Assembly: GCA_900316845.1 (NCBI GenBank)
Contig: ONEG01000003.1
Location: forward strand, 1 to 64,000
Length of the DNA: 64,000 nucleotides
Reading direction: 5' to 3'
Origin: an uncultured Bacteroidales bacterium
GTDB lineage: Bacteria; Bacteroidota; Bacteroidia; Bacteroidales; Paludibacteraceae
The number at the start of each line of letters is the position of its first letter. Position 1 is the stretch's first letter. The notes beneath the pieces are model-generated. The model did no database searches and was not told the DNA's origin. It saw only the letters and a list, made by a program, of their open reading frames with translations. Both the position numbers and the translations under genes were made by a program. Positions 1-8,073 of the stretch are shown here, piece after piece.

Positions 1-189
1 TAAATTCTTTTAGGAAAGTGTAAACAGATTCCAGGAGAGTGACAAGTAATTTAGTTAAAATAAGTAAAAAACTGTCAACACTATTTAGGAAAAGTCATTG
101 TAAAAGATAAACAAAAAAAATCGAACTCACGGAATGAATTAAAAAAGAAACTAGAATTACAATTATGTGATGATAAATTTATTAATTGT

Positions 190-849
190 GTGCTAAAGTT
201 AGGTGATTTTTATATAGAGGATTCAGTGTTCGTGACATTTGCTTGTTCTAAAAACTCAATTCACCTAAAATTTTCATATCATGGTGATCAAATAGAGTTT
301 GGACGTTTGGGTGAAATAAGTCCGTATAAATGGCTTTTAGATTCTGACAAAAAACCATATTTAAAGTACGGAGATTGGTATATTGAAAAAAGATATATAT
401 TGGAAGCTTCGGATATAAAAAGAATCTCGGAGTCTCAAGACAAAAATGAATGCACCTTGCATCTATATGACAGATGGGGTAACACAAAAAACATATATAG
501 TGAACGATTACGAATGATTATTAGTGTTATTTGGCAAGCAGTAGAGGATCCGGTTGAAGGAATGAGTAAATTAGAGACACTCTGCTCAAAAAAAGATGAA
601 TACCAAAGAAATCGTCTAAAACGTGAATCATGGGAAACATGGGCTAAAATATGTTGGGGAATAGGGAGTTGTTTAACTTTGTTTGTTGGTGGTATATGGA
701 GCCTAATTGTTGGTAATTGCAATCCTCTTATTTGGTTTGCAGTTGTAACTATTTCGTTAGGAACTCTATGTTTAGTTAAGTTCATTGGATTACAATCAGA
801 TATTAAAGCATACGAATCAAAATATGGACCCCATTATTATGGTCTATAA
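190..849 (+). CDS. Hypothetical two-helix membrane protein, 5' end uncertain
   Basis: I do not recognise the family. The 219-residue product (GTG start) has a soluble N-terminal part of about 150 residues, rich in aromatic residues and repeating a 'GDxYIE/GDWYIE' pattern, then two hydrophobic helices at roughly 155-175 and 180-200 and a short charged tail. This suggests a membrane-anchored cytoplasmic domain. The same frame stays open upstream to position 64 with a Lys/Glu-rich, coding-like stretch but no ATG, GTG or TTG, so the true N-terminus may be longer, use an unusual start, or have been lost to a rearrangement. The base composition is strongly AT-rich, like the next two genes and unlike the rest of the window, so it probably belongs to the same transferred segment. 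No promoter match was found. That it is expressed is an inference. Confidence 0.6.
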   Translation: MLKLGDFYIEDSVFVTFACSKNSIHLKFSYHGDQIEFGRLGEISPYKWLLDSDKKPYLKYGDWYIEKRYILEASDIKRISESQDKNECTLHLYDRWGNTKNIYSERLRMIISVIWQAVEDPVEGMSKLETLCSKKDEYQRNRLKRESWETWAKICWGIGSCLTLFVGGIWSLIVGNCNPLIWFAVVTISLGTLCLVKFIGLQSDIKAYESKYGPHYYGL

Positions 850-1269
850 AGCAAAACAAGAGGAAAAAGAGTTTTCATGTTATATCTCGATGTGTAATTA
901 ATATTTTACATGATCCTTAGTTTAATACTTTTTACTATCATAGCCAGATAATACGAAATTAAAAGGACACTCAAAAAGTGTAGACTGCCAAAATGATAGC
1001 CATCGCTCCATTGTATAGAACTTGTCTTCTTTATGTTGCGAGGAAAACATGGTGTAGGCATGAATAAGCCCTATGCCAAAATAGAAGAATCCCTCGCCCA
1101 ATAACCTTGAAAGAAGAATTTTTTAGCAAGGAGTGGCAGGAAAAAGATTTAGACTTGATGTCACGATTGAAGAAAATTCTATAGAGAATCGAGGTGGTGT
1201 ATGAAGTATAGTAACACACTACCTTTTTTATGACTAGTAGGCAAAATATGCTATTTATTTTCTGAAAAG
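850..1269. other. AT-rich intergenic stretch with coding-like debris
   Basis: About 500 bp lie between two AT-rich genes without an intact gene. A short open stretch near 1087-1180 on the + strand reads like real protein (a Lys/Glu/Trp-rich stretch ending in SRLKKIL) but has stops on both sides and no start. It could be the remnant of a transposase or another decayed gene. No terminal inverted repeats were recognised, so I do not call an insertion sequence. The 3' end runs into the promoter of the nuclease cassette. Confidence 0.4.
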
Positions 1270-1301
1270 TTTGGTCATATCAGAAATTATTTGTATCTTT
1301 G
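1270..1301 (+). promoter_or_regulatory. Bacteroidota-type promoter for the nuclease cassette
   Basis: TTTG at 1270-1273 and TATCTTTG at 1294-1301 are separated by 20 bases, a full match to the Bacteroidota -33/-7 consensus. Transcription should start near 1308, about 45 bases before the ATG at 1353. The intact promoter implies that the two downstream genes are expressed as a unit. Confidence 0.8.
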
Positions 1302-1352
1302 CAATCGGAATAACATTCCACGGAGTTCGACAATAAAAATTCATTATAAAAT

Positions 1353-2624
1353 ATGAGAGATGCCGCAATATATTCACAGCAATTAAACGGGGGAAGTATA
1401 GCAATTTTATGGGGAGGCTTGCTTACCTCGAATCCTTCTTCATGGATAAAACTCATGAGTATGAAATACTATGGTTATAATCCTCATAACACATATATAG
1501 AACCTTGTTCAAGCAATCCCATACTTATAACTCCGGTAGTAGTTATTTCGGGAATAAATGAACTACCATTCGTTAATTATTATAAAACGAAATTGCCTTT
1601 TACAAAGATATATAGACATGACTTGACTATAAACGGGGAAAAAGGGAAAAGAATAGGAGAAGTTGTTATTATATTTGATCAGAATATTGGTTTAGAACAT
1701 GAAAAAGTAAAACAACATATAGATGAAGTTCAAAAAGCGATTGTAAAAAAGGCTAAGTACAATGTTTTTATTGATGAAAATGGAGATAATCCTCATGTCC
1801 GCATAATAGTATTCGGGATAGAGAAATTACCTTTTAATAAATTTGATAATCAACGAATTTCTACGCCCTATGATTTGGGGCAAATCTCTCATGAGATTAA
1901 TGATGAGAAAATAAGTGAGTTAGCATATATAACACGTGATTGGTTATCCTATATGAGTGGTATAACTAAAGCAAAAAAACAAGTAAACGAAGATACGTTA
2001 AGGTATTTACTATGCAATTATTGGGAACGAAGAATTTCAGGTGCATTTATTACAGAAGAAAATTATAAGCGTTTCCCTTCTAAAGAGATGGATGTAAAAT
2101 GGAAGGATGGAAGAACTAATTATTTTATGGAAATTAAGTATGTAAGTAAAAACACAGACACGAGCCATGAACTTCAACGCATTTTTAATGATTTATATCG
2201 TCTCTCTCTTGAAAAGGAATATAAAAAACATAAGAAAAGAACTAAAAATATTCGATGTTTCTTTGTTATTTTTGGTCCTTCATTTCTATTTGAAAAACAT
2301 TTAAGGTCCCATACTACTATTTATACAGGTCTTCATCCCAATTATACTTTTAATACGACTACACACACAAAACACATTTTAGAAGAATGTTTGTCATTTT
2401 ATAGGGACGAGCCGCATAAAGCTATAAGCCCCAATGATATTACGCGCTCCTATTATGATAACTTCAACACTGAATATGATAACAGTTTAATCCATAGAAA
2501 TTTCACCACGGACTTACTAGAATTGGTACTTGCAGATAATGCCTTTGACCAAAAGCAACAAAGTGTGGCAATTTGGGAGGTAGATCGAGATGATACGTGC
2601 ATGTCCCCTAATTATAAAATATAA
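1353..2624 (+). CDS. Hypothetical protein with PD-(D/E)XK nuclease-like motif
   Basis: This 423-residue protein has no signal peptide or membrane segment. Residues about 220-290 carry a restriction-endonuclease-like signature: a helix with an acidic residue (NYWERR, near 225), then Asp247 in the KEMDVKW strand, a turn, and an E-x-K at Glu260-Ile-Lys262 in FMEIKYV. That order and spacing fit the PD-(D/E)XK core, and the helix after it is also typical. The N-terminal 200 residues and C-terminal 100 residues are unfamiliar. The gene has its own promoter, is AT-rich, and lies 56 bp before a second gene that also has a PD-(D/E)XK motif. The motif is seen directly. A role in defence against phage or plasmids is inference from two adjacent nuclease-fold genes on a transferred segment. 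Confidence 0.75.
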   Translation: MRDAAIYSQQLNGGSIAILWGGLLTSNPSSWIKLMSMKYYGYNPHNTYIEPCSSNPILITPVVVISGINELPFVNYYKTKLPFTKIYRHDLTINGEKGKRIGEVVIIFDQNIGLEHEKVKQHIDEVQKAIVKKAKYNVFIDENGDNPHVRIIVFGIEKLPFNKFDNQRISTPYDLGQISHEINDEKISELAYITRDWLSYMSGITKAKKQVNEDTLRYLLCNYWERRISGAFITEENYKRFPSKEMDVKWKDGRTNYFMEIKYVSKNTDTSHELQRIFNDLYRLSLEKEYKKHKKRTKNIRCFFVIFGPSFLFEKHLRSHTTIYTGLHPNYTFNTTTHTKHILEECLSFYRDEPHKAISPNDITRSYYDNFNTEYDNSLIHRNFTTDLLELVLADNAFDQKQQSVAIWEVDRDDTCMSPNYKI

Positions 2625-2680
2625 CAGATAACCTATTAGATTTTAATTTAATTAATACACAAAACAAATAGATTGATTGT

Positions 2681-3511
2681 ATGAAACAAAAAGAAGTTAA
2701 TCAGTATATATCTGATTTCTTTAGTACAAGAAACTGGTATCAAGATTTTTTTGACGATGTTCGACGCGAATATCGTAGTAAACAAAAACCTATACAAGAC
2801 ACACGTATCGTACTGGTGAAGGATTTTGTTGAAGATATAGAAGGAAATATCGGTGAGTTTTATAACTATGAATCATTAGTGCCTCAAGTATTTCCCACAT
2901 ATTCTATGCTAGGACAATCAGCTTTATGTTTCGGCGACTATTTAACAAATAAATTTACTGAAATTATAGAACTATATCAAAAGGACTCTACTCTACCATA
3001 TTTTATGGCTCCTTTACAAAAAATAAGTTACGAACTATCTAGTTGCATGAGAAAGGTTGCGGAAATGACAATATCAGATGACACAATCCCTATGCCGTAT
3101 TTGCAACTCCGGCAAGAACTTTACCAACACAATCTTTCTGGGTTTAAAGAGAAATTCAACGCGATTTTGGCTTCCCTTTCATATAATATCAAGCACGATA
3201 TTACCACTGAATCTTATTTCCATATATGTACTCACCTAATTCTAAAAATGATTGGTTTTGATATAATCAGCGAAGATGAAACAGACGGTGGCAGAATAGA
3301 CTCTGTGATAGATTTATTCTCTATGATATATATATTTGAGTATAAATATTCAAAGGATGATAAAAATCGATCAGAAGACGCTTTGCAGCAAATTTTAGAT
3401 AAATCATATGCGGAGAAGTATCGTATAAAAAATAAATTGCTTTACGGTGTAGGATTCTCCTTTGGAAAGACATCTAAAAAAATTGATTCATTTAAAGAAC
3501 AACAATTATAG
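2681..3511 (+). CDS. DUF1703/PDDEXK_9-like nuclease-fold protein with unusual N-terminus
   Basis: This is a soluble protein of 276 residues. From about residue 125 it resembles the C-terminal part of the large Bacteroidota family with an AAA-ATPase-like domain followed by a PDDEXK_9 (DUF1703) nuclease domain. A helical stretch leads to YFHICTHLILKMIGF, then GGRIDSVID with Asp207, then IYIFEYKY with Glu220-Tyr-Lys222, and finally the QILDKSYAEKY helix and the KLLYGVGFSF strand. The usual ATPase module is absent. In its place are about 120 residues I do not recognise, so the protein is roughly half the family length. It follows the upstream nuclease-like gene on the same strand, without its own promoter, and is probably co-transcribed. 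The domain call is fairly secure; the target and role are not known. Confidence 0.75.
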   Translation: MKQKEVNQYISDFFSTRNWYQDFFDDVRREYRSKQKPIQDTRIVLVKDFVEDIEGNIGEFYNYESLVPQVFPTYSMLGQSALCFGDYLTNKFTEIIELYQKDSTLPYFMAPLQKISYELSSCMRKVAEMTISDDTIPMPYLQLRQELYQHNLSGFKEKFNAILASLSYNIKHDITTESYFHICTHLILKMIGFDIISEDETDGGRIDSVIDLFSMIYIFEYKYSKDDKNRSEDALQQILDKSYAEKYRIKNKLLYGVGFSFGKTSKKIDSFKEQQL

Positions 3512-3528
3512 GATATTGCAATATATAT

Positions 3529-3618
3529 AATCCCCAACAAAATGGACCCGACAAAGTATCTGGCGAATATACCGAAACCTGCCTTGGTCGCTCTGTCCGT
3601 CTGATCAAAGCCCAATAG
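3529..3618 (+). pseudogene. Orphan 3' tail of an interrupted gene
   Basis: Thirty codons in one frame read like a genuine protein C-terminus (YNPQQNGPDK, then a Cys and GRSVRLIKAQ) and end in TAG at 3616. There is no start codon, and the sequence is much richer in GC than the preceding 3.5 kb. The ending is reminiscent of Bacteroidota surface-protein domains that finish in 'SVRL', but I cannot name the family. The simplest reading is that the AT-rich segment was inserted into, or replaced the front of, a resident gene. Confidence 0.35.
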
Positions 3619-3639
3619 AACAAGCCTTCTTCATATCAC

Positions 3640-3663
3640 TCCGCCGGCCTATCCGCTGGCGGA
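3640..3663 (+). terminator. Hairpin followed by T-rich stretch
   Basis: TCCGCCGGC at 3640-3648 can pair with GCTGGCGGA at 3655-3663 (one mismatch), and a T-rich run follows from 3664. It sits just after the orphan 3' tail and could be that gene's terminator. The same GC-rich hairpin vocabulary recurs at 38.5 and 40.2-40.7 kb. Confidence 0.4.
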
Positions 3664-4138
3664 TTGTTTTATTTGCCGCACACGGCTCGCTTACCGGACG
3701 GATCAGAAACGATAACTCACCTCTTGCCATCAACATCGAGTGGCTCGTGCGTTATTCAAATAACTGCTCTATATGATCATACCTCAGTAGCCATATATCG
3801 CCGGCTGTATTCTCGAAGTCTCCGCCATAAACCACAGCACGACGTTTGATAAAACGGACTTGTAGAAAAGACTAATCATGGTCAATATCGAAAAGTAGCG
3901 TGACGCTTTGTCGCTATGTCGCTTTTGAATGCGGATGTAATAAGCAGAAAATCAGCGGATTAGCACAAAAAGCGACAAAGCGACAGGACAAAAATTATTG
4001 TCGGATGACATCCGACCTAATGGACGACGTGCAGGAGGATGTCAGGTGGATGTCAGGTAGTCGTACCGATGATATCGAACAAATATCCAACAAATATCAA
4101 ACTTATTACTAAATTATAACTAACGATTGTAATGAAAT
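3664..4138. other. Degenerate intergenic region with palindromes and gene debris
   Basis: No intact gene is supported here. On the minus strand 3871-3752 an open stretch reads FIKRRAVVYGGDF and ends in EQLFE plus a stop; it looks like the tail of a decayed gene. At 3903-3990 the words GACGCTTTGTCGC and GCGACAAAGCGAC face each other as a loose inverted repeat. At about 4012-4028 lies GTCGGATGACATCCGAC, a near-perfect palindrome. Small open frames across these repeats have repeat-driven composition and were not called. Confidence 0.4.
4037..4099 (+). repeat. Two pairs of 11-bp tandem repeats
   Basis: GGATGTCAGGT occurs twice head to tail (4037-4058), and AACAAATATC plus C or A occurs twice (4078-4099). 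The 11-bp period matches repeats upstream of genes at 21.8 and 40.8 kb. Confidence 0.7.
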
Positions 4139-4261
4139 ATGGCACAAGCAGAATTAAGCGTAGGCATTGATATGCTACGCGGCAAATTGAAGGAGTATGG
4201 TACTACCCCCAAAAACAGAGTTCGCGTAACGATGCGCGAGGAGTGCATAGAGAAAAAATAG
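4139..4261 (+). CDS. Small 40-residue ORF, possible gene remnant
   Basis: An ATG at 4139 opens a 40-codon frame starting MAQAELSVGIDML and ending in TAG at 4259-4261. The opening recalls small Bacteroidales proteins that begin MAKxELS, and vaguely the gene at 40957 of this window, but it stops early. It may be a truncated relative that has lost its 3' part. It ends just before the promoter of the fumarase gene. No ribosome-binding site or promoter was recognised. Confidence 0.35.
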   Translation: MAQAELSVGIDMLRGKLKEYGTTPKNRVRVTMREECIEKK

Positions 4262-4278
4262 AGAAAAATGCGTGCATA

Positions 4279-4310
4279 TTTGCATATGTCAAAAAAAAGT
4301 TGTACCTTTG
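4279..4310 (+). promoter_or_regulatory. Promoter of the fumarase operon
   Basis: TTTG (4279-4282), 20 bases, TACCTTTG (4303-4310). Transcription should start near 4317, about 30 bases before the ATG at 4348. Confidence 0.85.
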
Positions 4311-4347
4311 TGGCCGTTTTTTAATTGATAATTAAAAATATCTATAT

Positions 4348-6036
4348 ATGGCAGAGTTTAAATATGCACCGATGTTTCAGCTCGGAAAAGACGAGACTGA
4401 GTATTATTTGCTGACCAAAGACCATGTACGGCTTACTGAAGTCAGTTTTCAAGGTTCGGACAAGAAAGAACAGATTTTGATGGTTGAGCCGGAGGCGTTG
4501 ACCCTCATGGCGCAGCAGGCTTTCCATGACGTGAGCTTCATGCTCCGCCGCTCGCATAACGAGCAGGTGGCAAAAATCCTGCGTGACCCGGAGGCTTCGG
4601 CGAACGACAAATATGTAGCGTTGACTTTCCTGCGCAACGCCGAAGTGGCTTGCAAAGGCCAGCTGCCGCTGTGTCAGGATACCGGTACGGCTATCATCCA
4701 TGGCGAGAAAGGACAAAATGTTTGGGTAGAAAGTCAAAAGTCGAAAGTCGAAAGACACATTTCTGACGAAGAGGCTCTTTCCCGTGGCGTGTACAACACC
4801 TATACCGAGTGCAATCTGCGTTACAGCCAGAACGCGCCGCTCAATATGTACGACGAGGTGAATACCAAATGCAACCTGCCGGCGCAGATTGATCTGGAGG
4901 CAACTGAAGGCATGGAGTACCGTTTCCTTTGCGTGACCAAGGGTGGCGGTTCTGCGAACAAGACCTATCTCTATCAGGAGACCAAGGCACGCATCCAGAA
5001 CCCCGGTACGCTCATTCCTTTCCTTGTAGAGAAGATGAAATCCCTCGGAACGGCTGCTTGTCCGCCTTACCACATCGCTATCGTCATCGGTGGCACTTCG
5101 GCAGAGAAGAACCTGCTGACCGTGAAGCTCGCTTCGACCCACTATTACGACTCGCTGCCGACGACCGGCGACGAGACAGGTCGTGCCTTCCGCGACGTTG
5201 AACTCGAGAAACAACTCCTGCAGGAGGCCTACAAGATCGGTCTTGGCGCACAGTTCGGCGGTAAGTATATGGCTCACGACGTGCGCGTTGTTCGTCTGCC
5301 GCGTCACGGTGCGAGCTGTCCGATCGGTCTGGGCGTAAGCTGCTCGGCGGACCGAAACATCAAATGTAAGATCAACAAAGACGGTATATGGATTGAGAAA
5401 CTGGATAACAACCCCGCTTCTCTCATCCCCGAGGAGCTGCGTCAGGCAGGCGAAGGCGATGCCGTACGTATCGACCTCAACCAGCCGATGAAAGACGTTT
5501 GCGCCATCCTGACGAAATACCCGATCGGTACGCGTCTTTCCCTCAACGGCACTATCATCGTCGGCCGCGACATCGCTCACGCGAAGATCAAAGCGCGTCT
5601 GGATGCAGGCGAACCGATGCCGGAGTACCTCAAGAACCATCCGATCTACTATGCCGGTCCGGCGAAGACTCCTGCAGGCATGGCTTGCGGTTCGATGGGC
5701 CCGACGACGGCAGGTCGTATGGATCCGTACGTAGATGAGTTCCAGGATCATGGCGGTTCGCTGATCATGCTCGCAAAAGGTAACCGCTCCATCGATGTCA
5801 CCAACGCTTGCCAGAAGCACGGTGGTTTCTATCTCGGCTCCATCGGTGGTCCGGCAGCTATCCTGGCGCAGAACAATATCAAATCCATCGAGTGCGTCGA
5901 GTACCCGGAACTCGGTATGGAGGCGATCTGGAAGATTGAAGTAGAGAACTTCCCGGCGTTCATTCTCGTGGATGACAAGGGCAATGACTTCTTCAAACAA
6001 CTCAAGCCCTGCGCAGGCTGCACGATTCTGAATTGA
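4348..6036 (+). CDS. fumA: Fumarate hydratase, class I (iron-sulfur, single chain)
   Basis: This cytoplasmic enzyme interconverts fumarate and malate in the branched or reductive citric acid pathway that anaerobic Bacteroidales use to make succinate. The 562-residue length fits the single-chain class I fumarase, which fuses the alpha and beta parts found separately in other bacteria. Visible landmarks are the cluster-ligand region LCQDTGTA near residue 110, [11 protein letters not shown] near 327, and the C-terminal-domain segment [18 protein letters not shown] near 450. An in-frame insertion at about residues 128-136 (VESQKSKVE) is encoded by four copies of a GAAAGTC-type heptamer and is not expected in the family. 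The start at 4348 is the first ATG after a strong promoter. The next gene begins inside a repeat that also contains this gene's stop codon. Confidence 0.95.
   Translation: MAEFKYAPMFQLGKDETEYYLLTKDHVRLTEVSFQGSDKKEQILMVEPEALTLMAQQAFHDVSFMLRRSHNEQVAKILRDPEASANDKYVALTFLRNAEVACKGQLPLCQDTGTAIIHGEKGQNVWVESQKSKVERHISDEEALSRGVYNTYTECNLRYSQNAPLNMYDEVNTKCNLPAQIDLEATEGMEYRFLCVTKGGGSANKTYLYQETKARIQNPGTLIPFLVEKMKSLGTAACPPYHIAIVIGGTSAEKNLLTVKLASTHYYDSLPTTGDETGRAFRDVELEKQLLQEAYKIGLGAQFGGKYMAHDVRVVRLPRHGASCPIGLGVSCSADRNIKCKINKDGIWIEKLDNNPASLIPEELRQAGEGDAVRIDLNQPMKDVCAILTKYPIGTRLSLNGTIIVGRDIAHAKIKARLDAGEPMPEYLKNHPIYYAGPAKTPAGMACGSMGPTTAGRMDPYVDEFQDHGGSLIMLAKGNRSIDVTNACQKHGGFYLGSIGGPAAILAQNNIKSIECVEYPELGMEAIWKIEVENFPAFILVDDKGNDFFKQLKPCAGCTILN
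4729..4756 (+). repeat. In-frame GAAAGTC heptamer repeat inside fumarase
   Basis: Four 7-bp units (GAAAGTC, AAAAGTC, GAAAGTC, GAAAGAC) lie in frame in the fumarase gene. Three heptamers equal seven codons, so the repeat encodes the recurring peptide ESxKSKV without disturbing the frame's openness. Confidence 0.9.
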
Positions 6037-6066
6037 TAATTGATAATTGATAATTGACAATTGGCA
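6032..6066 (+). repeat. ATTGATA heptamer repeat spanning a stop and a start codon
   Basis: Five 7-bp units (three ATTGATA, then ATTGACA and ATTGGCA). The fumarase stop codon (6034-6036) and the TTG used as start of the next gene (6061) both lie inside the repeat. Confidence 0.9.
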
Positions 6067-6870
6067 AGTAAGAGAAATAAATATCGCTTGGCGATGCTGG
6101 ACGACCAGACATTGCGCGAGGTGTTTCACATCCGCGTGAGTCTCTTGGGCGCGATCAGCATGATTACGATCATGATCGTGGCGCTCATTGTGCTCCTCTC
6201 GATCCTCATCGTCTATACGCCGATTCGTAACATCCTGCCTGGCTATAGCGAGAGCCTGCGTCAGCAGCTGGTTCAGGAGTCCGCGCGGGTCGATAGCCTG
6301 CAGGCGGACCTGACGACTCAGCGCCGCTATCTCGATGTCATCAAACAGCTGACAGCCGGAGATATTGAGACCGACAGCGTGCAGAGCCTCGATTCATTGC
6401 AACGTGTGGAGCGGGCGCAGTTGGTGGCGCAGAGCAGCGAAGCGACAGAGGCTTTCAAGGCGCAATACGAGCAGAAAGAGAAAGACCGGCTGATGCTTTT
6501 CGACAACACCGTGACGCGTACCGTACGACAGCTCTATCGCCCCGTGCGCGGCGTGATAGAGCAATCTGCGCGGCCGGATCTGCATGAGTACAGCATCTCC
6601 GTCCGCACGACCAAAGGTGAGAACGTCATGGCGACCACCCGGGGCACGTTGGTGTCTGTGGAACGGCTGGCGGATAATACCTATCTGATTGCTCTCCAGA
6701 ACGGCTCGTTCACTACCATCTACCGCCATGTGAGCCGTGTGCTCAAGAACCAAGGCTCCATGGTTGAACGCGGCGAGTCATTGGGAATCATGGACGGCGA
6801 GAAGAACGTCTCCATCGAGTTATGGGACGGCGGACAATTCGTTAACCCGGAGGAGGTGATCGTATGGTAG
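6061..6870 (+). CDS. Membrane-anchored degenerate LytM/M23 peptidase-like protein
   Basis: The 269-residue protein has a short basic N-terminus, one transmembrane helix (about 28-58), a periplasmic coiled coil rich in Gln/Glu (about 65-150), and a C-terminal LytM-like beta domain. The domain retains the YRHVS strand, the GxxVxxGExLG turn and IELWDGGQFVNP. It lacks the first HxxxD zinc motif, and the final His-x-His is replaced (VSIELW), so it is probably not an active peptidase. Known degenerate LytM proteins act as partners or activators of cell-wall amidases. A similar role in envelope or division control is inference. The start is a TTG generated by a tandem repeat, with no ATG nearby. The stop overlaps the dxr start by 7 bp. 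Confidence 0.85.
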   Translation: MASKRNKYRLAMLDDQTLREVFHIRVSLLGAISMITIMIVALIVLLSILIVYTPIRNILPGYSESLRQQLVQESARVDSLQADLTTQRRYLDVIKQLTAGDIETDSVQSLDSLQRVERAQLVAQSSEATEAFKAQYEQKEKDRLMLFDNTVTRTVRQLYRPVRGVIEQSARPDLHEYSISVRTTKGENVMATTRGTLVSVERLADNTYLIALQNGSFTTIYRHVSRVLKNQGSMVERGESLGIMDGEKNVSIELWDGGQFVNPEEVIVW

Positions 6871-8057
6871 AAAGTCGAAAGTCGAAAGTCGAAAGTCGAA
6901 AGCAGTTGGCAATATTAGGTTCGACGGGTTCGATAGGCACCCAGACGCTGGATGTCGTTCGCGCTTATCCGGAGCGTTACGGAGTCTATGCCCTTTGCGC
7001 TAACAGGAGTATTGACCTGTTGGTCGCTCAGGCGAAAGAGTTTCATCCGGAGGTAGTCTGCATCGCCGATGAGAGCCTGTACGAAGCTCTCAGCTCTCAG
7101 CTCTCGGCTATCCACTTTGAAGGCAAGGTATGGACCGGTGCGGACGCGATAGCTGAAGTGGTGACGATGGGTTCGGTAGATATCGTGGTCGCTGCGATGG
7201 TCGGTTATGCCGGTCTTCGCCCCACGATAGAAGCGATCAAAGCCGGTAAGACCATTGCGCTCGCGAACAAAGAGACGCTCGTCGTAGCCGGAGAGATCAT
7301 CTGTGAGTTGGCACTTCAACACCATGCACCTATACTCCCCGTCGATAGCGAACATTCCGCGATCTTCCAGTCTCTTGTAGGCGAAGACCGATCGGAGATA
7401 GAGAAAATTCTCCTGACCGCTTCCGGCGGACCTTTCCGTACGTTTACCCGTGAGCAGATGGAGACTGTTACCGCAGCTGACGCACTCAAACACCCGAATT
7501 GGGAGATGGGCGCGAAGATCACGATCGACTCAGCATCGATGATGAACAAAGGATTTGAAGTCATCGAAGCCAAATGGCTCTTCGGCGTGCCGGTGGAGAA
7601 GATCGAAGTGCTCGTTCATCCGCAGTCGATTGTGCATTCCGCGGTTCAGTTTACCGACGGTGCTATCAAGGCGCAACTCGGTGCACCGGACATGCGGCTG
7701 CCGATCCAATACGCCCTCTCTTTCCCGGAGAGACTGGCAAGCGATTTTCCCCGTGCAGACCTCTTTGCACTCAAGAACCTGACGTTTGAGAAACCGGACT
7801 TGGAGCGCTTCCCGAACCTCGGTTTGGCATACGAAGCAATGCGCCGAGGTGGAAACATCCCCTGTGTCCTGAATGCCGCGAATGAGGTGGCTAACCTCGC
7901 TTTCCGAGAGAGCCGCTGCGGCTTCCTGCAGATGAGCGACATTATCAGCGAGACCATGGCAAAGGCTGCCTTCATCGCCAAACCGACGTACGAAGATTAT
8001 GTGGCAACCGATCTCGAAACTCGGAAAATCGCAGAAGAAATGGTAAATAGTAAATGA
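6864..8057 (+). CDS. dxr: 1-deoxy-D-xylulose 5-phosphate reductoisomerase
   Basis: This enzyme catalyses the NADPH-dependent conversion of DXP to MEP, the committed step of the non-mevalonate isoprenoid pathway in the cytoplasm. The dinucleotide-binding motif GSTGSIG is at residues 19-25. The metal and substrate motifs follow: ANKETLVVAGE, PVDSEHSAIFQ, the flexible-loop TASGGPFR, HPNWEMG, and SASMMNKGFE. The length of 397 is normal apart from the N-terminus. There, residues 2-13 ([12 protein letters not shown]) are encoded by five GAAAGTC heptamers placed directly before the usual start of the family (KQLAILGSTG). A second heptamer block at 7084-7111 encodes a surface-loop stretch, ALSSQLSA. 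The gene overlaps its upstream neighbour by 7 bp and is followed closely by rseP. Confidence 0.97.
   Translation: MVESRKSKVESRKQLAILGSTGSIGTQTLDVVRAYPERYGVYALCANRSIDLLVAQAKEFHPEVVCIADESLYEALSSQLSAIHFEGKVWTGADAIAEVVTMGSVDIVVAAMVGYAGLRPTIEAIKAGKTIALANKETLVVAGEIICELALQHHAPILPVDSEHSAIFQSLVGEDRSEIEKILLTASGGPFRTFTREQMETVTAADALKHPNWEMGAKITIDSASMMNKGFEVIEAKWLFGVPVEKIEVLVHPQSIVHSAVQFTDGAIKAQLGAPDMRLPIQYALSFPERLASDFPRADLFALKNLTFEKPDLERFPNLGLAYEAMRRGGNIPCVLNAANEVANLAFRESRCGFLQMSDIISETMAKAAFIAKPTYEDYVATDLETRKIAEEMVNSK
6870..6904 (+). repeat. GAAAGTC heptamer repeat forming the dxr N-terminus
   Basis: Five units (four GAAAGTC and one GAAAGCA) start in the stop codon of the LytM-like gene and encode residues 3-13 of dxr. 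Confidence 0.9.
7084..7111 (+). repeat. CAGCTCT heptamer repeat inside dxr
   Basis: AAGCTCT, CAGCTCT, CAGCTCT and CGGCTAT lie head to tail, in frame, at a variable surface loop of the reductoisomerase. Confidence 0.75.
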
Positions 8058-8071
8058 CCCAATAGTAAATA
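8043..8071 (+). repeat. GTAAATA/G heptamers at the dxr-rseP junction
   Basis: GTAAATA, GTAAATG, an 8-base variant and GTAAATA cover the dxr stop codon and the short spacer. The same unit recurs at 10013-10047 and, reversed, inside mfd. Confidence 0.75.
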
Positions 8072-8073
8072 AT

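Noticed and set aside
1087..1219. Insertion sequence or transposase remnant
   Set aside because: A short coding-like stretch is present, but no terminal inverted repeats, target duplication or transposase motif could be shown.
3664..4112. Two small + strand frames (61 and 70 codons)
   Set aside because: Both run through palindromes and tandem repeats, their composition is repeat-driven, and no promoter or family pattern supports them.
4342..6129. 595-codon open frame antisense to fumarase
   Set aside because: It mirrors a strongly conserved gene, has no family signature, and results from the codon bias of the sense strand. The same applies to long antisense frames over nusA (23922-25211), infB (26174-27748) and the giant gene.
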